Positions 52,142 to 61,179 of a stretch of DNA of 64,000 bases are shown here, one piece after another (within the stretch, counting starts at the first letter, position 1; every line of letters starts with the position of its first letter). The position numbers and the translations under genes are program-made. Location: the NCBI RefSeq assembly GCF_000210295.1, contig NC_026743.1, positions 868,001 through 932,000 of the forward strand, given 5' to 3'. The notes beneath the pieces are model-generated. The model was not told the origin of the DNA. It saw only the letters and a list, made by a program, of their open reading frames with translations, and did no database searches. The DNA comes from Trypanosoma brucei gambiense DAL972. Lineage: Eukaryota > Euglenozoa > Kinetoplastea > Trypanosomatida > Trypanosomatidae.

Positions 52142-54160
52142 TCACCGTGCTGGTCGCGCCCACGGGTCCTGGGCTACTCGTTCCGGTATGGGCCCCCTAT
52201 CCGGCGTGTACATTTCCTCCTGTCGACTCTCCTCCAGAAGCTCAAAAAGCCCACGAGCCCTCCTCTTCGGTTTCTCTCTCCCCGACTCCCCGTGCCGCAT
52301 TTCTTCTTCCTCATCCGTTTCCCGCTCCCGCATTGTTGCGTGCTCCATATCTCTCTGGCGCATCACAAGGAGTTGTAGGAAAATGCTGAAAATCAGCATA
52401 GCAACGAGCAACCTGGGCGTGCGCGTGTACTTGGAGTCCAATGTGGGAGCGCATTTTGGGCACTTGCACCAAAAGCGGTACCGGTCATGAAGCACATACT
52501 GACGGTTGTCAAACGACCACTCAGGTGGTACATAGCTAATGAGGATTTCGGAGCCTGCAGGAATGTCAGCGGTAGCACGACAGCAGAACAGATATTCCAC
52601 AGTCCCACTAGGAATTATTTGGCTACCATCAGCATTGTGCACATCCTCCATGCACTCATCCTCACTAGCATCCCTATCGCTTTTCGTGTCACTCGTGGTG
52701 TTACGCCCACTCGTGGCATCAACTATGTCATTGTTGCTGCTTTTCGTGTACTCACCGTAGTTGGTAGCACAGAACGCGGCATTGGCCGAGTCCCCCAACT
52801 CGTCAACGTAGTAATCTGTCTCACAGAAAGTGTGCGCCGGAATTACATCGTACGTTGCATTAGGAGAACAACTGTGGTTTAAAAAACCTGCTTCTGGAAA
52901 GTATGCCATACCCTTACGCACGGCGTACGAAGACTCCACGAGAAAGCTGTTCATATCCATAATGGCTGCTAACCGCGCAATGTGGATCTCGTGCAACTCA
53001 AGAGCATGCAACACCTCCGCGCCGCCAATACACTCCAAAACCTGTTTGGTTGCGCTGCGCGGCCAATGCAACAACAAGGATGATGGCTGACCTGTTAAAA
53101 CCCAGTCGTGTAGGAAGTCCAACTTTTGCGGGTTTCCATTGCAGAAGTTATTGTACGTGTCCGACAAAACGTCCGTGCACATCTCCACTAGACGCTCGAT
53201 CTCACTTTTCACGCCAAGATTCCTCGCAGTGTTGCGGACGATCATAATGGTTTCACCAGCCGACACATCCCGAGTTGTAAAAACACCACGACCTGTCAGT
53301 GCAAAGCTATTCTTGATGACTGTCTCCTGTAGCACCTTGCCATTGCAAGACGGTAGACTTTGGTGCAACGTAGAGCGATGCTGAAGACCGCGAAAATCAC
53401 GAGGGAGAGGTAGCATTACCTCCCCCATCGTTGCTGCAGCCACCTCCGTGGTATTATCAGAAGTAAACGCGTCCTCAAAGCCCACCTCACCCGTTCCCAC
53501 CACTCCCAGCTGACCATCTCCATGTACAATAAACGGACCAGTCGGTGTCTTCTTTACCCAGGGGTGCGGTTGTGCAGGTGGGAGCTCCGGGACGTTGTCG
53601 CGCCGGTCGTATACCGGGTAATCTGGGTCAAGTGCTACCACAAGCATTTGTTGATGTCGCTTAATCCGACGGAACTGAGGAACAACGTCATCTGGATGGG
53701 GAGGGTACGGAATGGTGGAGTTGCGTTGTTGGTGGTGGTGCGCGATTTCACGCTCCTTTCTAAACAAAAATGCACGCACCTCATTTTCCGAGAGGTCCCC
53801 CACCCGATTTCCGTCAAAGACAGTTTCTGCTTTATCATTGATACCGTTGACGCCTTTTCCGCCTCCACACCGGCTTAGTTCATCTGCTTCCTCCGATTTA
53901 GACTTCTGCGGGTCGTGCAGAGTTACGTGCACACGCGGGTACGCAGCAGATGTTTGCATCATCCGCGCATTCACTGCCTCAGTGCGGGGGACAGATGCGG
54001 AGCCGCAATAGTTCTCACCGGTATGGCAATAAGGCGGTGTTTGCTTTCCTTCATCGGCACTTGTCCCATCCTTCTTGGCACTCTGCTGGCGACGGGAAAC
54101 GAAGCAGCTGATGCAGTGCGACCTCAAGACGCCATTGGCACCTGGGAAATACGGACGCAT
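52142..54160 (-). CDS. SET-domain methyltransferase-like protein with a C-terminal membrane helix
   Basis: 672 residues from ATG 54160; a GTG three codons upstream is ignored. Residues 286-545 form a split SET domain: TGRGVFTTRDVSAGE at 289-303, GFLNHSCSPNATYDV at 425-439 (NHSC at 428-431) and ADIPAGSEILISY at 531-543. A CKCPKC cluster (565-570) is a post-SET zinc site. This order resembles the SMYD class, but no MYND zinc finger is seen. A hydrophobic segment (583-600) follows directly, then a very charged tail. The N-terminus could be a mitochondrial presequence. The target, probably a lysine in a protein, is unknown; the membrane segment is unusual for the family. An FHA gene is the upstream neighbour. 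Confidence 0.83.
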   Translation of the reverse strand: MRPYFPGANGVLRSHCISCFVSRRQQSAKKDGTSADEGKQTPPYCHTGENYCGSASVPRTEAVNARMMQTSAAYPRVHVTLHDPQKSKSEEADELSRCGGGKGVNGINDKAETVFDGNRVGDLSENEVRAFLFRKEREIAHHHQQRNSTIPYPPHPDDVVPQFRRIKRHQQMLVVALDPDYPVYDRRDNVPELPPAQPHPWVKKTPTGPFIVHGDGQLGVVGTGEVGFEDAFTSDNTTEVAAATMGEVMLPLPRDFRGLQHRSTLHQSLPSCNGKVLQETVIKNSFALTGRGVFTTRDVSAGETIMIVRNTARNLGVKSEIERLVEMCTDVLSDTYNNFCNGNPQKLDFLHDWVLTGQPSSLLLHWPRSATKQVLECIGGAEVLHALELHEIHIARLAAIMDMNSFLVESSYAVRKGMAYFPEAGFLNHSCSPNATYDVIPAHTFCETDYYVDELGDSANAAFCATNYGEYTKSSNNDIVDATSGRNTTSDTKSDRDASEDECMEDVHNADGSQIIPSGTVEYLFCCRATADIPAGSEILISYVPPEWSFDNRQYVLHDRYRFWCKCPKCAPTLDSKYTRTPRLLVAMLIFSIFLQLLVMRQRDMEHATMRERETDEEEEMRHGESGREKPKRRARGLFELLEESRQEEMYTPDRGPIPERVAQDPWARPAR

Positions 54161-54447
54161 CAAAAGCACAACAAGAGCCGCCTAACGTATAATATATATA
54201 TATATATATATATATCAAACACGCATTTAAATTCAAAAGAAAATTAAACAAATGAAACTATGTGAATGTAAAGCACGAAAAAGCGTAGCAAACTCCGCTA
54301 AATGGAGCTATCAACTTTTCGAAACAACATATTTATGTGCGTGCACGCATATCTCCCCCAGAGATATTCAAACGAACACCACCTGCAACGGCAACCAAGA
54401 ACCAACACGACATCTCTCCCCCCTCCCAACTGATGCCCCATTTTTCA
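54161..54447. other. Short spacer with (TA)n tract
   Basis: No gene. It has a (TA)n tract at 54192-54215. Confidence 0.6.
54192..54215. repeat. (TA)n microsatellite
   Basis: About twelve TA units. Confidence 0.95.
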
Positions 54448-55890
54448 TCACAACACGTTTGTAGGGGTATGAAGACACAAACACAAACCCATCTGCTCCT
54501 TGAGAAGCTGGTCAGCGCTACACGGTCGGCCTAAACGAAATGACAGACCCCTCCAGTCACAATTACCTCGACGCCCAACACCTCCGTAGGCCGCACCCCA
54601 CGTAGCACGATGCCACCACGGAATTCCTCCGCAAGAGTACCAACTGCGCAGTTGTAGCAGAAGTTCCCCTTCCTTCTCCGCTTTGAGATTGCAATCCTTG
54701 GCATTGCTCCCGGACGCATTGATCTTCCGGACCCCTGAGCTGCACCCCAAACTCTCCGGATACTGTAAATGTTGAAGCTGCGTGTATATCTCCTTTTGAG
54801 TTGGGCGTGGCCGCACGTCGGGGCGCGCCACCGCTTCGTTAATGTACAATAATCGGGGAAGACCACACGAAGCAACCGGCACAAAACGGGGCCCTGCCGC
54901 AGAGGCTGCTGAAGAAGGATGGACACCTGTCAAGTTTTTCATTTCAGGGTCCAATACCGGAGATCCTTCATATCCCCGCCGCAATGCGCGAGGATAACCA
55001 TAGGTCGAGGTAACAGGAGAGTCACTTCCCTTCACGGTGTTGATGCTATCAGTGGGTTGCAGTATCCGCCCCCCTGAATATTCTACAACAGGGTCGCTTA
55101 CAACTGCAGCGTCAACTAGCTCCCTTTGCATACGGCACCACTGCTCATGCCAATACTCGCTAAACGGCACCACCTCCCGAAGTGATAATTGCCACAGCTG
55201 CAGGTGCGTGCTCAGAAGCAGCGGATTAAGTGGGCACGCCCAAAAACCTACTACCTCCACCCAGTGCTGAGGACTAAATACCAGGCAACACAGCTTTCCC
55301 TCCTTTTCATCGTTAATATATTCAGCCTGTGGTTCAAAAGCCATAGTAACGGGAATTCGGAGGCAATGTAAGATCATTTTCGAAGTTCTGTGAAGAAACT
55401 GGCGCCGAACTCTCTCTGCGGCAACGCGGCGCAGCAGTGGATCGATAACACAAAAGCACAACAAATAGAATCCATAACAAAATTGGCACATTACGATCTC
55501 CGATATCGTGAGCGCTTCATCGCGGAAATTTAACGGGGTGCACTGTGCCGCCTCAAGCCCATCTAACTGAAGCAGCATTGCCTTCCTGTCCACAGCGGAC
55601 ATGGATTTGAGTGGTAAGTTGTGTATCACTTCCCTAAGTTGTTGAATTTTACAGTAGACAGAAAGTCGCTCGCGGTTCGTCGTACACGATGACCCTGGAA
55701 GATCCTGAATACTACGATTGAGAAGAGCATACCGCTGCATTAATTGTAACAAGTACGATTTCTCCGCTTGTATAGAAGATTCCATTTCTTCCCGTTCAGT
55801 GTATCGATCACCATAAAAATGTTTGCAAAAGACATACTGCCCGCATCCCGCAAGTGTGGCCCCTAACATCCAAATATGTAACCGCGGCAT
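54448..55890 (-). CDS. Conserved membrane protein of unknown function
   Basis: 480 residues from ATG 55890; the frame has a GTG one codon upstream. Two hydrophobic segments are seen, at about 6-24 (signal anchor) and about 128-152 (ISEIVMCQFCYGFYLLCFCV). A helical coiled segment lies between them (about 33-115). A further hydrophobic patch around 205-225 with FWACPLNPLLL may be buried. The C-terminal 200 residues are Ser/Gly/Arg/Trp-rich. No catalytic motif known to me is visible. Function unknown. Confidence 0.78.
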   Translation of the reverse strand: MPRLHIWMLGATLAGCGQYVFCKHFYGDRYTEREEMESSIQAEKSYLLQLMQRYALLNRSIQDLPGSSCTTNRERLSVYCKIQQLREVIHNLPLKSMSAVDRKAMLLQLDGLEAAQCTPLNFRDEALTISEIVMCQFCYGFYLLCFCVIDPLLRRVAAERVRRQFLHRTSKMILHCLRIPVTMAFEPQAEYINDEKEGKLCCLVFSPQHWVEVVGFWACPLNPLLLSTHLQLWQLSLREVVPFSEYWHEQWCRMQRELVDAAVVSDPVVEYSGGRILQPTDSINTVKGSDSPVTSTYGYPRALRRGYEGSPVLDPEMKNLTGVHPSSAASAAGPRFVPVASCGLPRLLYINEAVARPDVRPRPTQKEIYTQLQHLQYPESLGCSSGVRKINASGSNAKDCNLKAEKEGELLLQLRSWYSCGGIPWWHRATWGAAYGGVGRRGNCDWRGLSFRLGRPCSADQLLKEQMGLCLCLHTPTNVL

Positions 55891-56107
55891 CACCGCAACG
55901 AGGCTAATTCAGATCTTTGTACCGTCGGGTTACACCTTTCCACCTCCTGCTCACTTAAAGAAAGGGAGAGAGGTTAAGGTTGCTGCAACCCTGAACTCAG
56001 CTTCGATTTTGTGTTTATAAGTTGCCTTTGGACAAAATGGTGATGAAACCACAAAAGAAAGAAATCTGTAATCAAATACATGCATACATACGCACACACG
56101 CTCATAA

Positions 56108-56109
<2 letters not shown>

Positions 56110-56141
<32 letters not shown>
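56110..56141. repeat. (TA)n microsatellite
   Basis: About sixteen TA units, the longest pure TA tract in the window. Confidence 0.95.
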
Positions 56142-56146
<5 letters not shown>

Positions 56147-56985
56147 ACTGCATTTTATCAATACAGTTGGTGTTATATTATCATGCAGGTTTCCTATCAA
56201 GTAGATGAGTGGCGAGAAGCTAGTAAAGAGTGTACGTTCTCAACCGGTCAGTTTGTGAAATTTATTTCGCAAACAATAAGCCAAATACGGCTTGCAAACA
56301 AAAAAGGAAAAACGAGGGGCAAAGCCAAGAACATGTTAACAAAAGAAATACTAAAGGTAACCCCCTACGGTACATCGGAACATATTCACAATAATAAATA
56401 TTAGCAATGCCTCGCTTACATACGCAACGGTTGCCCCATGGTTTCATATTCCTTACATGGTCCACACGATGGGGGTTAGACAATAAAATCAAGAAAGATG
56501 TCACGACAAGCAAGTTGTATAAGTAGATACATGCATATACATGTATATTTAAATATTAATTATGCCTAGGTATGTTGGTAAGGTGCTGGCAGTTTCCAAC
56601 CATCCCATACCCCCCCCCCCTACTTTACGAAAAAAAAAAAAAGAGAATATCAAAAACAACCAAGCCAAGCACAACACACAATTTCATCACGGCATACTAC
56701 GAGCAGTTGCAATAGCAAAGAAACCAGTAAAAGACGATGGCACTACAACATCAATGACAGTCATTACAAGTTTACTGGCGTAGCTCGGCACAGCGCACTT
56801 GGTGTCATTTATAATGAAAAACAACCCACAAGTAGCAAAAGAGGAACAAACAAAAGGTGTGAATAAAACACCATCGTCATCAAACAAAGCAAATACTTTA
56901 CAGCTCCGGTGTCACCCGACACACAAAGCCAAAGTAGATCGTAGTGCCCCACATCAACACCAACAGTGGAAAGGATGCAAACCAT

Positions 56986-57013
56986 CAACAACAACAACAA
57001 CAACAACAACAAA
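56986..57013. repeat. (CAA)n microsatellite
   Basis: About nine CAA units. Confidence 0.93.
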
Positions 57014-57646
57014 ACAGCGAACAAAGAAGTTGAAACTCGAATTTTTTTTTTCGCCAAACCGGCTACTTCCCCACCAAACGTATCAAAACGAGTGCGCTAA
57101 CCCCGTGACTTACCACTGACTAATATATATATACATGGGTATATATAAGTGCACATAAAACCACATATGCACATCTTCGTTTATATAAAGATATATATAC
57201 ATGTACATAGAATAAGTGAGCACCCTCATTTTTTTTTTTGCTCATCTGCATAAATGTAAACGCACAGAGGGGAAAGTTCACAAGTACGGTTATGCCAAAT
57301 AAACCAGTTGGGTTCGCGGGTACGCAGGGGGGAGGGGGGCGCGGAAAAAGGGAAAGATTGTGGTACAATTCCATATGCCCCCCCCCAAAAAAAAGAAACA
57401 AGAGACTACCTCCCTTTATACACGGAGGAACTTTTCCCGACTCGACAATGCTTCCCGACATTACAAAAACCAACACAAACACACCAACATATTTATGTGT
57501 GCGCACGCACAGAGGTGCAGTCACAATTATATAAAAGTTTCTTCGTTTTCCTTTTTGCTTCGTTTCTCCTCATCCTCTAATCTTTTGAATACGGCGCATT
57601 TCCGGACCTCCCACACATGCATCCACATTCTCTCCTTTCACTACTG

Positions 57647-59203
57647 TTAAAGATTTCTGTTGATGATGGACCGCGCAAAAACTGCAACAACCAGCCACAA
57701 AGTGATCCACAAGAATGAGAGAAACATCACATTAGAAACTGGCGTTATACGAAAGGTAGTGTCTCCAGGATACGTTTCGGTTGATTTTCCAGGATTTTGC
57801 ATCAAATGTATCAATAGGCCCTTATGATCTGAAGCACTGAAGTCCTCATTAAACAGAACATATCCATCGGGTACGGGTTGCCCGCTTCGAAGAGATTCCG
57901 CAGATGACGAGGTGATACTTCCACTTTCCTGAAGACGGTGAACAATATCTTCTGGGAGCTCCGGGGGCAGCACCCGAACATTGCTGAGCAATGTCCAGTC
58001 TAATTTCCCTTTCACGAAACCGTAAAAATCAGGGTTATCTAAGGTGACGGAGCGCACCTTATCACTTGGATCGTAGAAGCAGAGGCTCTTATTGTCCATC
58101 GCCTCCAGTTCCTCGGGGGAAAAACCATACAGAAGTCGGTACATGGTATCGCTGTTAATGACACGATTATATAACCTCCGTAAGGTAGAAACAATATTGG
58201 ATAGCTGTGAAGCGGGTTCGGCGCTATCAACCCACTGCATACCCCGCGAAAGTATTTTCCGCTGCAACCAACATGATTCCTTCTCGCCGATGCTGAGAAA
58301 CCGCATTCGATCGTTCGCAACAGTTTTAGACAACCGCACAACGCCGTAAACGACAGTGTTGAGATCGCCACCAAGAACGAACGCGGGTTGTTGATCCATT
58401 CCTTCGCTCTCCTTTAGCAAAGCGTTAGCATCACGCAACACGTCCACTAACTGCCGCGCTCGCCCAAGCACCCCACAAAAAATTTCAAAATGGCAGGAGT
58501 ACAAGTATAAGTCTGGCATAGAGACGTTCTCGCGCTCACAACTTTTGATACAGCACCGCATAAAATAACGAAATCCGCAGCGTGGCTCCCGCAACTTAAC
58601 ACCATGCTTCTCCCAGTCCAGCCCAACATAATGCGGAATAGCGGTAACATTACTTAGAGTGGCGACAGAGGAAAATATAGCATTCCCATGAAAATGGCGT
58701 TGAACCCTTCGCTGCCCCGAAATCCCACCGGCACCAGAATTCCCGCTTCTGCTATCCAAATGCAATGTCGGTTGGGAAAGCGGTCCAACAGCGTTTTTCG
58801 GGGAGCGAATTGTCGAGTCCAACTCCTCAAACTCGCAGAGAAAATAAACCTCCATTTCTAGGGCCTTTGCCAGTTCTTTGGCCACATTGCGATAACCGGA
58901 CCGTCGGCAGTTGATATCCAGTTCCTGCAGGATAAGTATATCTGCTTTCAGGGCACGGAATGTGTCCTTAACACGATCCCATTGAATGCCTCGCTCGATA
59001 TTCCACTGGACAACGTGAAACTGATCGGGAAGACGTTTTTCCTTCGCCATCGGCGTCCTGTAGTCGTAGTGCAGAAATCCTCCTGGAGTCAGTTTTTCCA
59101 ACTGTTCCTCGGCGCTTTCGTTAAATGTAGCATCGTGCAGACATTCCCTATCGATGCGCATCGACGCATGGTTGGCATCCACAAACTTACCGGTACTGGA
59201 CAT
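57647..59203 (-). CDS. Endonuclease/exonuclease/phosphatase-fold hydrolase with C-terminal membrane anchor
   Basis: 518 residues from ATG 59203. The frame extends 31 codons upstream to a TTG, which is likely 5' UTR. EEP signatures are in order: VVQWNIERG, ILILQELD, YLYSCHFEIF, FVLGGDLNT and FSASDHKGLL. The Asn, Glu, His, Asp-Asn and Asp-His set is complete. The C-terminus carries a hydrophobic segment (FLSFLWITLWLVVAVFA) ending near the last residue, a tail anchor. The class includes sphingomyelinases, inositol phosphatases and RNA or DNA nucleases; the anchor makes a lipid-related or organelle-membrane enzyme plausible, but the substrate is not shown. An insertion in the middle (about 125-175) is low complexity. 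Confidence 0.87.
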   Translation of the reverse strand: MSSTGKFVDANHASMRIDRECLHDATFNESAEEQLEKLTPGGFLHYDYRTPMAKEKRLPDQFHVVQWNIERGIQWDRVKDTFRALKADILILQELDINCRRSGYRNVAKELAKALEMEVYFLCEFEELDSTIRSPKNAVGPLSQPTLHLDSRSGNSGAGGISGQRRVQRHFHGNAIFSSVATLSNVTAIPHYVGLDWEKHGVKLREPRCGFRYFMRCCIKSCERENVSMPDLYLYSCHFEIFCGVLGRARQLVDVLRDANALLKESEGMDQQPAFVLGGDLNTVVYGVVRLSKTVANDRMRFLSIGEKESCWLQRKILSRGMQWVDSAEPASQLSNIVSTLRRLYNRVINSDTMYRLLYGFSPEELEAMDNKSLCFYDPSDKVRSVTLDNPDFYGFVKGKLDWTLLSNVRVLPPELPEDIVHRLQESGSITSSSAESLRSGQPVPDGYVLFNEDFSASDHKGLLIHLMQNPGKSTETYPGDTTFRITPVSNVMFLSFLWITLWLVVAVFARSIINRNL

Positions 59204-59689
59204 GATGCTTATGGGGGTTTCCAAGGATGCAGGAGCAAAAGGAGAGAAGTGACCATGTTTTACATAGGGGAAAATACAACACAGAAAGTACAACAACTCT
59301 CATCTAACCTTCCTCTACCACATGCGCAGGCCAACCGTTAGTAGCACATAAAGAATAACAACAACAACAAAAGACGCGGGAACAGCTGATTTTTAAAACA
59401 TGTTACCCAAACAAGCATACGGAGCAAGGGTAGGGAGTTTTGGAGGGGGAAAAACAGAGGGAAAACGTAATACCAATCAAATGCCCATCACGCTATCGGT
59501 TGCCAGTTACACATTCGAATCACGTTTCGCTGCCGCTAAAATATAGTTTCCACCTTCCCCCCCCCATTGTTTTAAATACCAACTCCCCTCCCAGTTTCCC
59601 CGCTGCTCACCATTCATAACAATAGCAATAATGAACTTAACTACCCTCTGGTGCAGGAGGTAAGTGAGGCGCACCAAACAATATTGCTT
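59204..59689. other. Spacer between V-ATPase D and EEP genes
   Basis: No gene seen; 5' UTR of the EEP gene and 3' UTR of V-ATPase D. Confidence 0.55.
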
Positions 59690-60541
59690 CTACACAACAA
59701 GATCCGCCTCGGTCACATCATTATCACCTTTAGCAGGACTCATGGACAGAAGGTTCGAAGCTGCAGCAGCGGCATTATCAGCAGCTTCTTTGCGGTCCTT
59801 GTTCTGCTGTAAAATTTTCTTTTTCTTCTGAATCATCTTCAAACGGAAGAACTCCTCACGTTCCTGTTCATCAAGCTCAGAGGAGATGTAATTCAACGTG
59901 TTTTCCATTCGTGGGATAACGACCTTCTCTAGTGCATTTACACGTCGACTTGTTACTTTCTGAGCGACGTCGAGTGTCATCCAACTTACTTGAAGAGAGG
60001 CAATTTTCACGAAAAGTTTGAGTGTTTCGCGGAAGGCATCTCGGGCTTCTCGAAGTTGCTCGCCACCACGACCGATACCGGCGGCGCTTGTTGCTTGTTG
60101 TTTGCTAGGGCCGCCTCCACTCCCGTAGTTTCCGTAACTGTTAACTCCACTCCTGGATTTATTGTTCTGTTGATTACCACCGGCAGCTGTGGACTCATCA
60201 CGGCTATTACGTTCCGTAAAAGCGGGTACACGAACACCAGCCACGTTATCTACGCGTAATGTCAAAGTGTATGTGGGAAGCTTCAACGACTCCTGTACAG
60301 CAAGACTAATGTCGCCCGCAATGAATTGTGCCTGTGTGATGGTAAAATAGGAACCCTTTATTTGGTCCGCCACCTCCAGCTTTGCACGCCGCAATTCGTC
60401 CATAACAGTGCGGTAGCGGAAAGCGAGTGCATCCGCTTTCTTCTTTAGGAGCGAGTGTCCCTTTTGAGCTCCCTTTAGGCGGGTTTTGAAAGCAATCAGC
60501 GACATGCGACTGGGAAGAGCAGTGTACCGGTTCGATGACAT
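59690..60541 (-). CDS. V-type proton ATPase subunit D
   Basis: 283 residues from ATG 60541. The N-terminus (RYTALPSRMSLIAFKTRLKG) and the following KGHSLLKKKADAL are characteristic of V-ATPase/A-ATPase subunit D, the central rotor stalk of V1 that couples ATP hydrolysis to proton pumping in acidocalcisomes and endolysosomes. The C-terminal helix TSRRVNALEKVVIPRMENTL is also typical. The protein is longer than usual (about 245-260) because of a Gly/Asn/Gln/Ser-rich insertion (about 110-160) in the middle. Nothing else looks odd. Strongly supported. Confidence 0.97.
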   Translation of the reverse strand: MSSNRYTALPSRMSLIAFKTRLKGAQKGHSLLKKKADALAFRYRTVMDELRRAKLEVADQIKGSYFTITQAQFIAGDISLAVQESLKLPTYTLTLRVDNVAGVRVPAFTERNSRDESTAAGGNQQNNKSRSGVNSYGNYGSGGGPSKQQATSAAGIGRGGEQLREARDAFRETLKLFVKIASLQVSWMTLDVAQKVTSRRVNALEKVVIPRMENTLNYISSELDEQEREEFFRLKMIQKKKKILQQNKDRKEAADNAAAAASNLLSMSPAKGDNDVTEADLVV

Positions 60542-61179
60542 GATTCAGTGAGTAATACCAGTTTTTTTTGTTGGGAAATTAATAATGTCTGTCTTCGCGT
60601 TTTCGGTGGGAAACTTAATGCTACTTAATTTTCGTGGTAAATTTATGTCAAAGAATGTATTCTGCCTTAGTGACTCAAAGCGGGTTCAGCGTTTCTTTCT
60701 TTTTGTTTGAAAAAATTTTAAAAAATGAGGAAGTAAAAAATTATAATAAAGGAAAGAGTCAATGAAGAGGTAAATTAGAAAAAATGGTATTTTATAACGA
60801 CCACCTAAGAGGGTTTAGACGATGAATGAAGCCACAAACTTTTAAAAGAAATAACATTTGTGATCACAAACACCAACAGTTGTGATAGCGATAACTAATA
60901 CCTTTAAACGAGAACCTACCAATCTTCACTTTTTCGCCTCATACCAAGTGAGACACCCAAATCCCTTTTGCTAAGCCATTCCCAGTGCCTCATCTCCGTT
61001 GGTGCTCCGCATGTTGCTCCCTCCTGCCCTCGTTAAACGCATCCACACACATTCGAACAAGAGCCTGCGGCAAAGAAAAAAAAAAAGAGCAAACTGCCAT
61101 CGGAACATGTCACCAGGAAACATAAACGGGGGTAATAAGTTTGCACCTTTGCGTCATGTTGTCGGTAAAAGGTGGTTTC
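60542..61179. other. Spacer between TPR gene and V-ATPase D
   Basis: No gene seen; a polyadenylation and splicing region of the two - strand genes. Confidence 0.55.

Larger units (their letters stand above)
55891..57646. other. Intergenic region downstream of the EEP gene
   Basis: No gene supported. It contains a (TA)n tract (56110-56141), a C10 run (about 56610-56620), a (CAA)n run (56986-57013) and another TA-rich segment (57121-57150). It includes the EEP gene 3' UTR. Confidence 0.55.
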
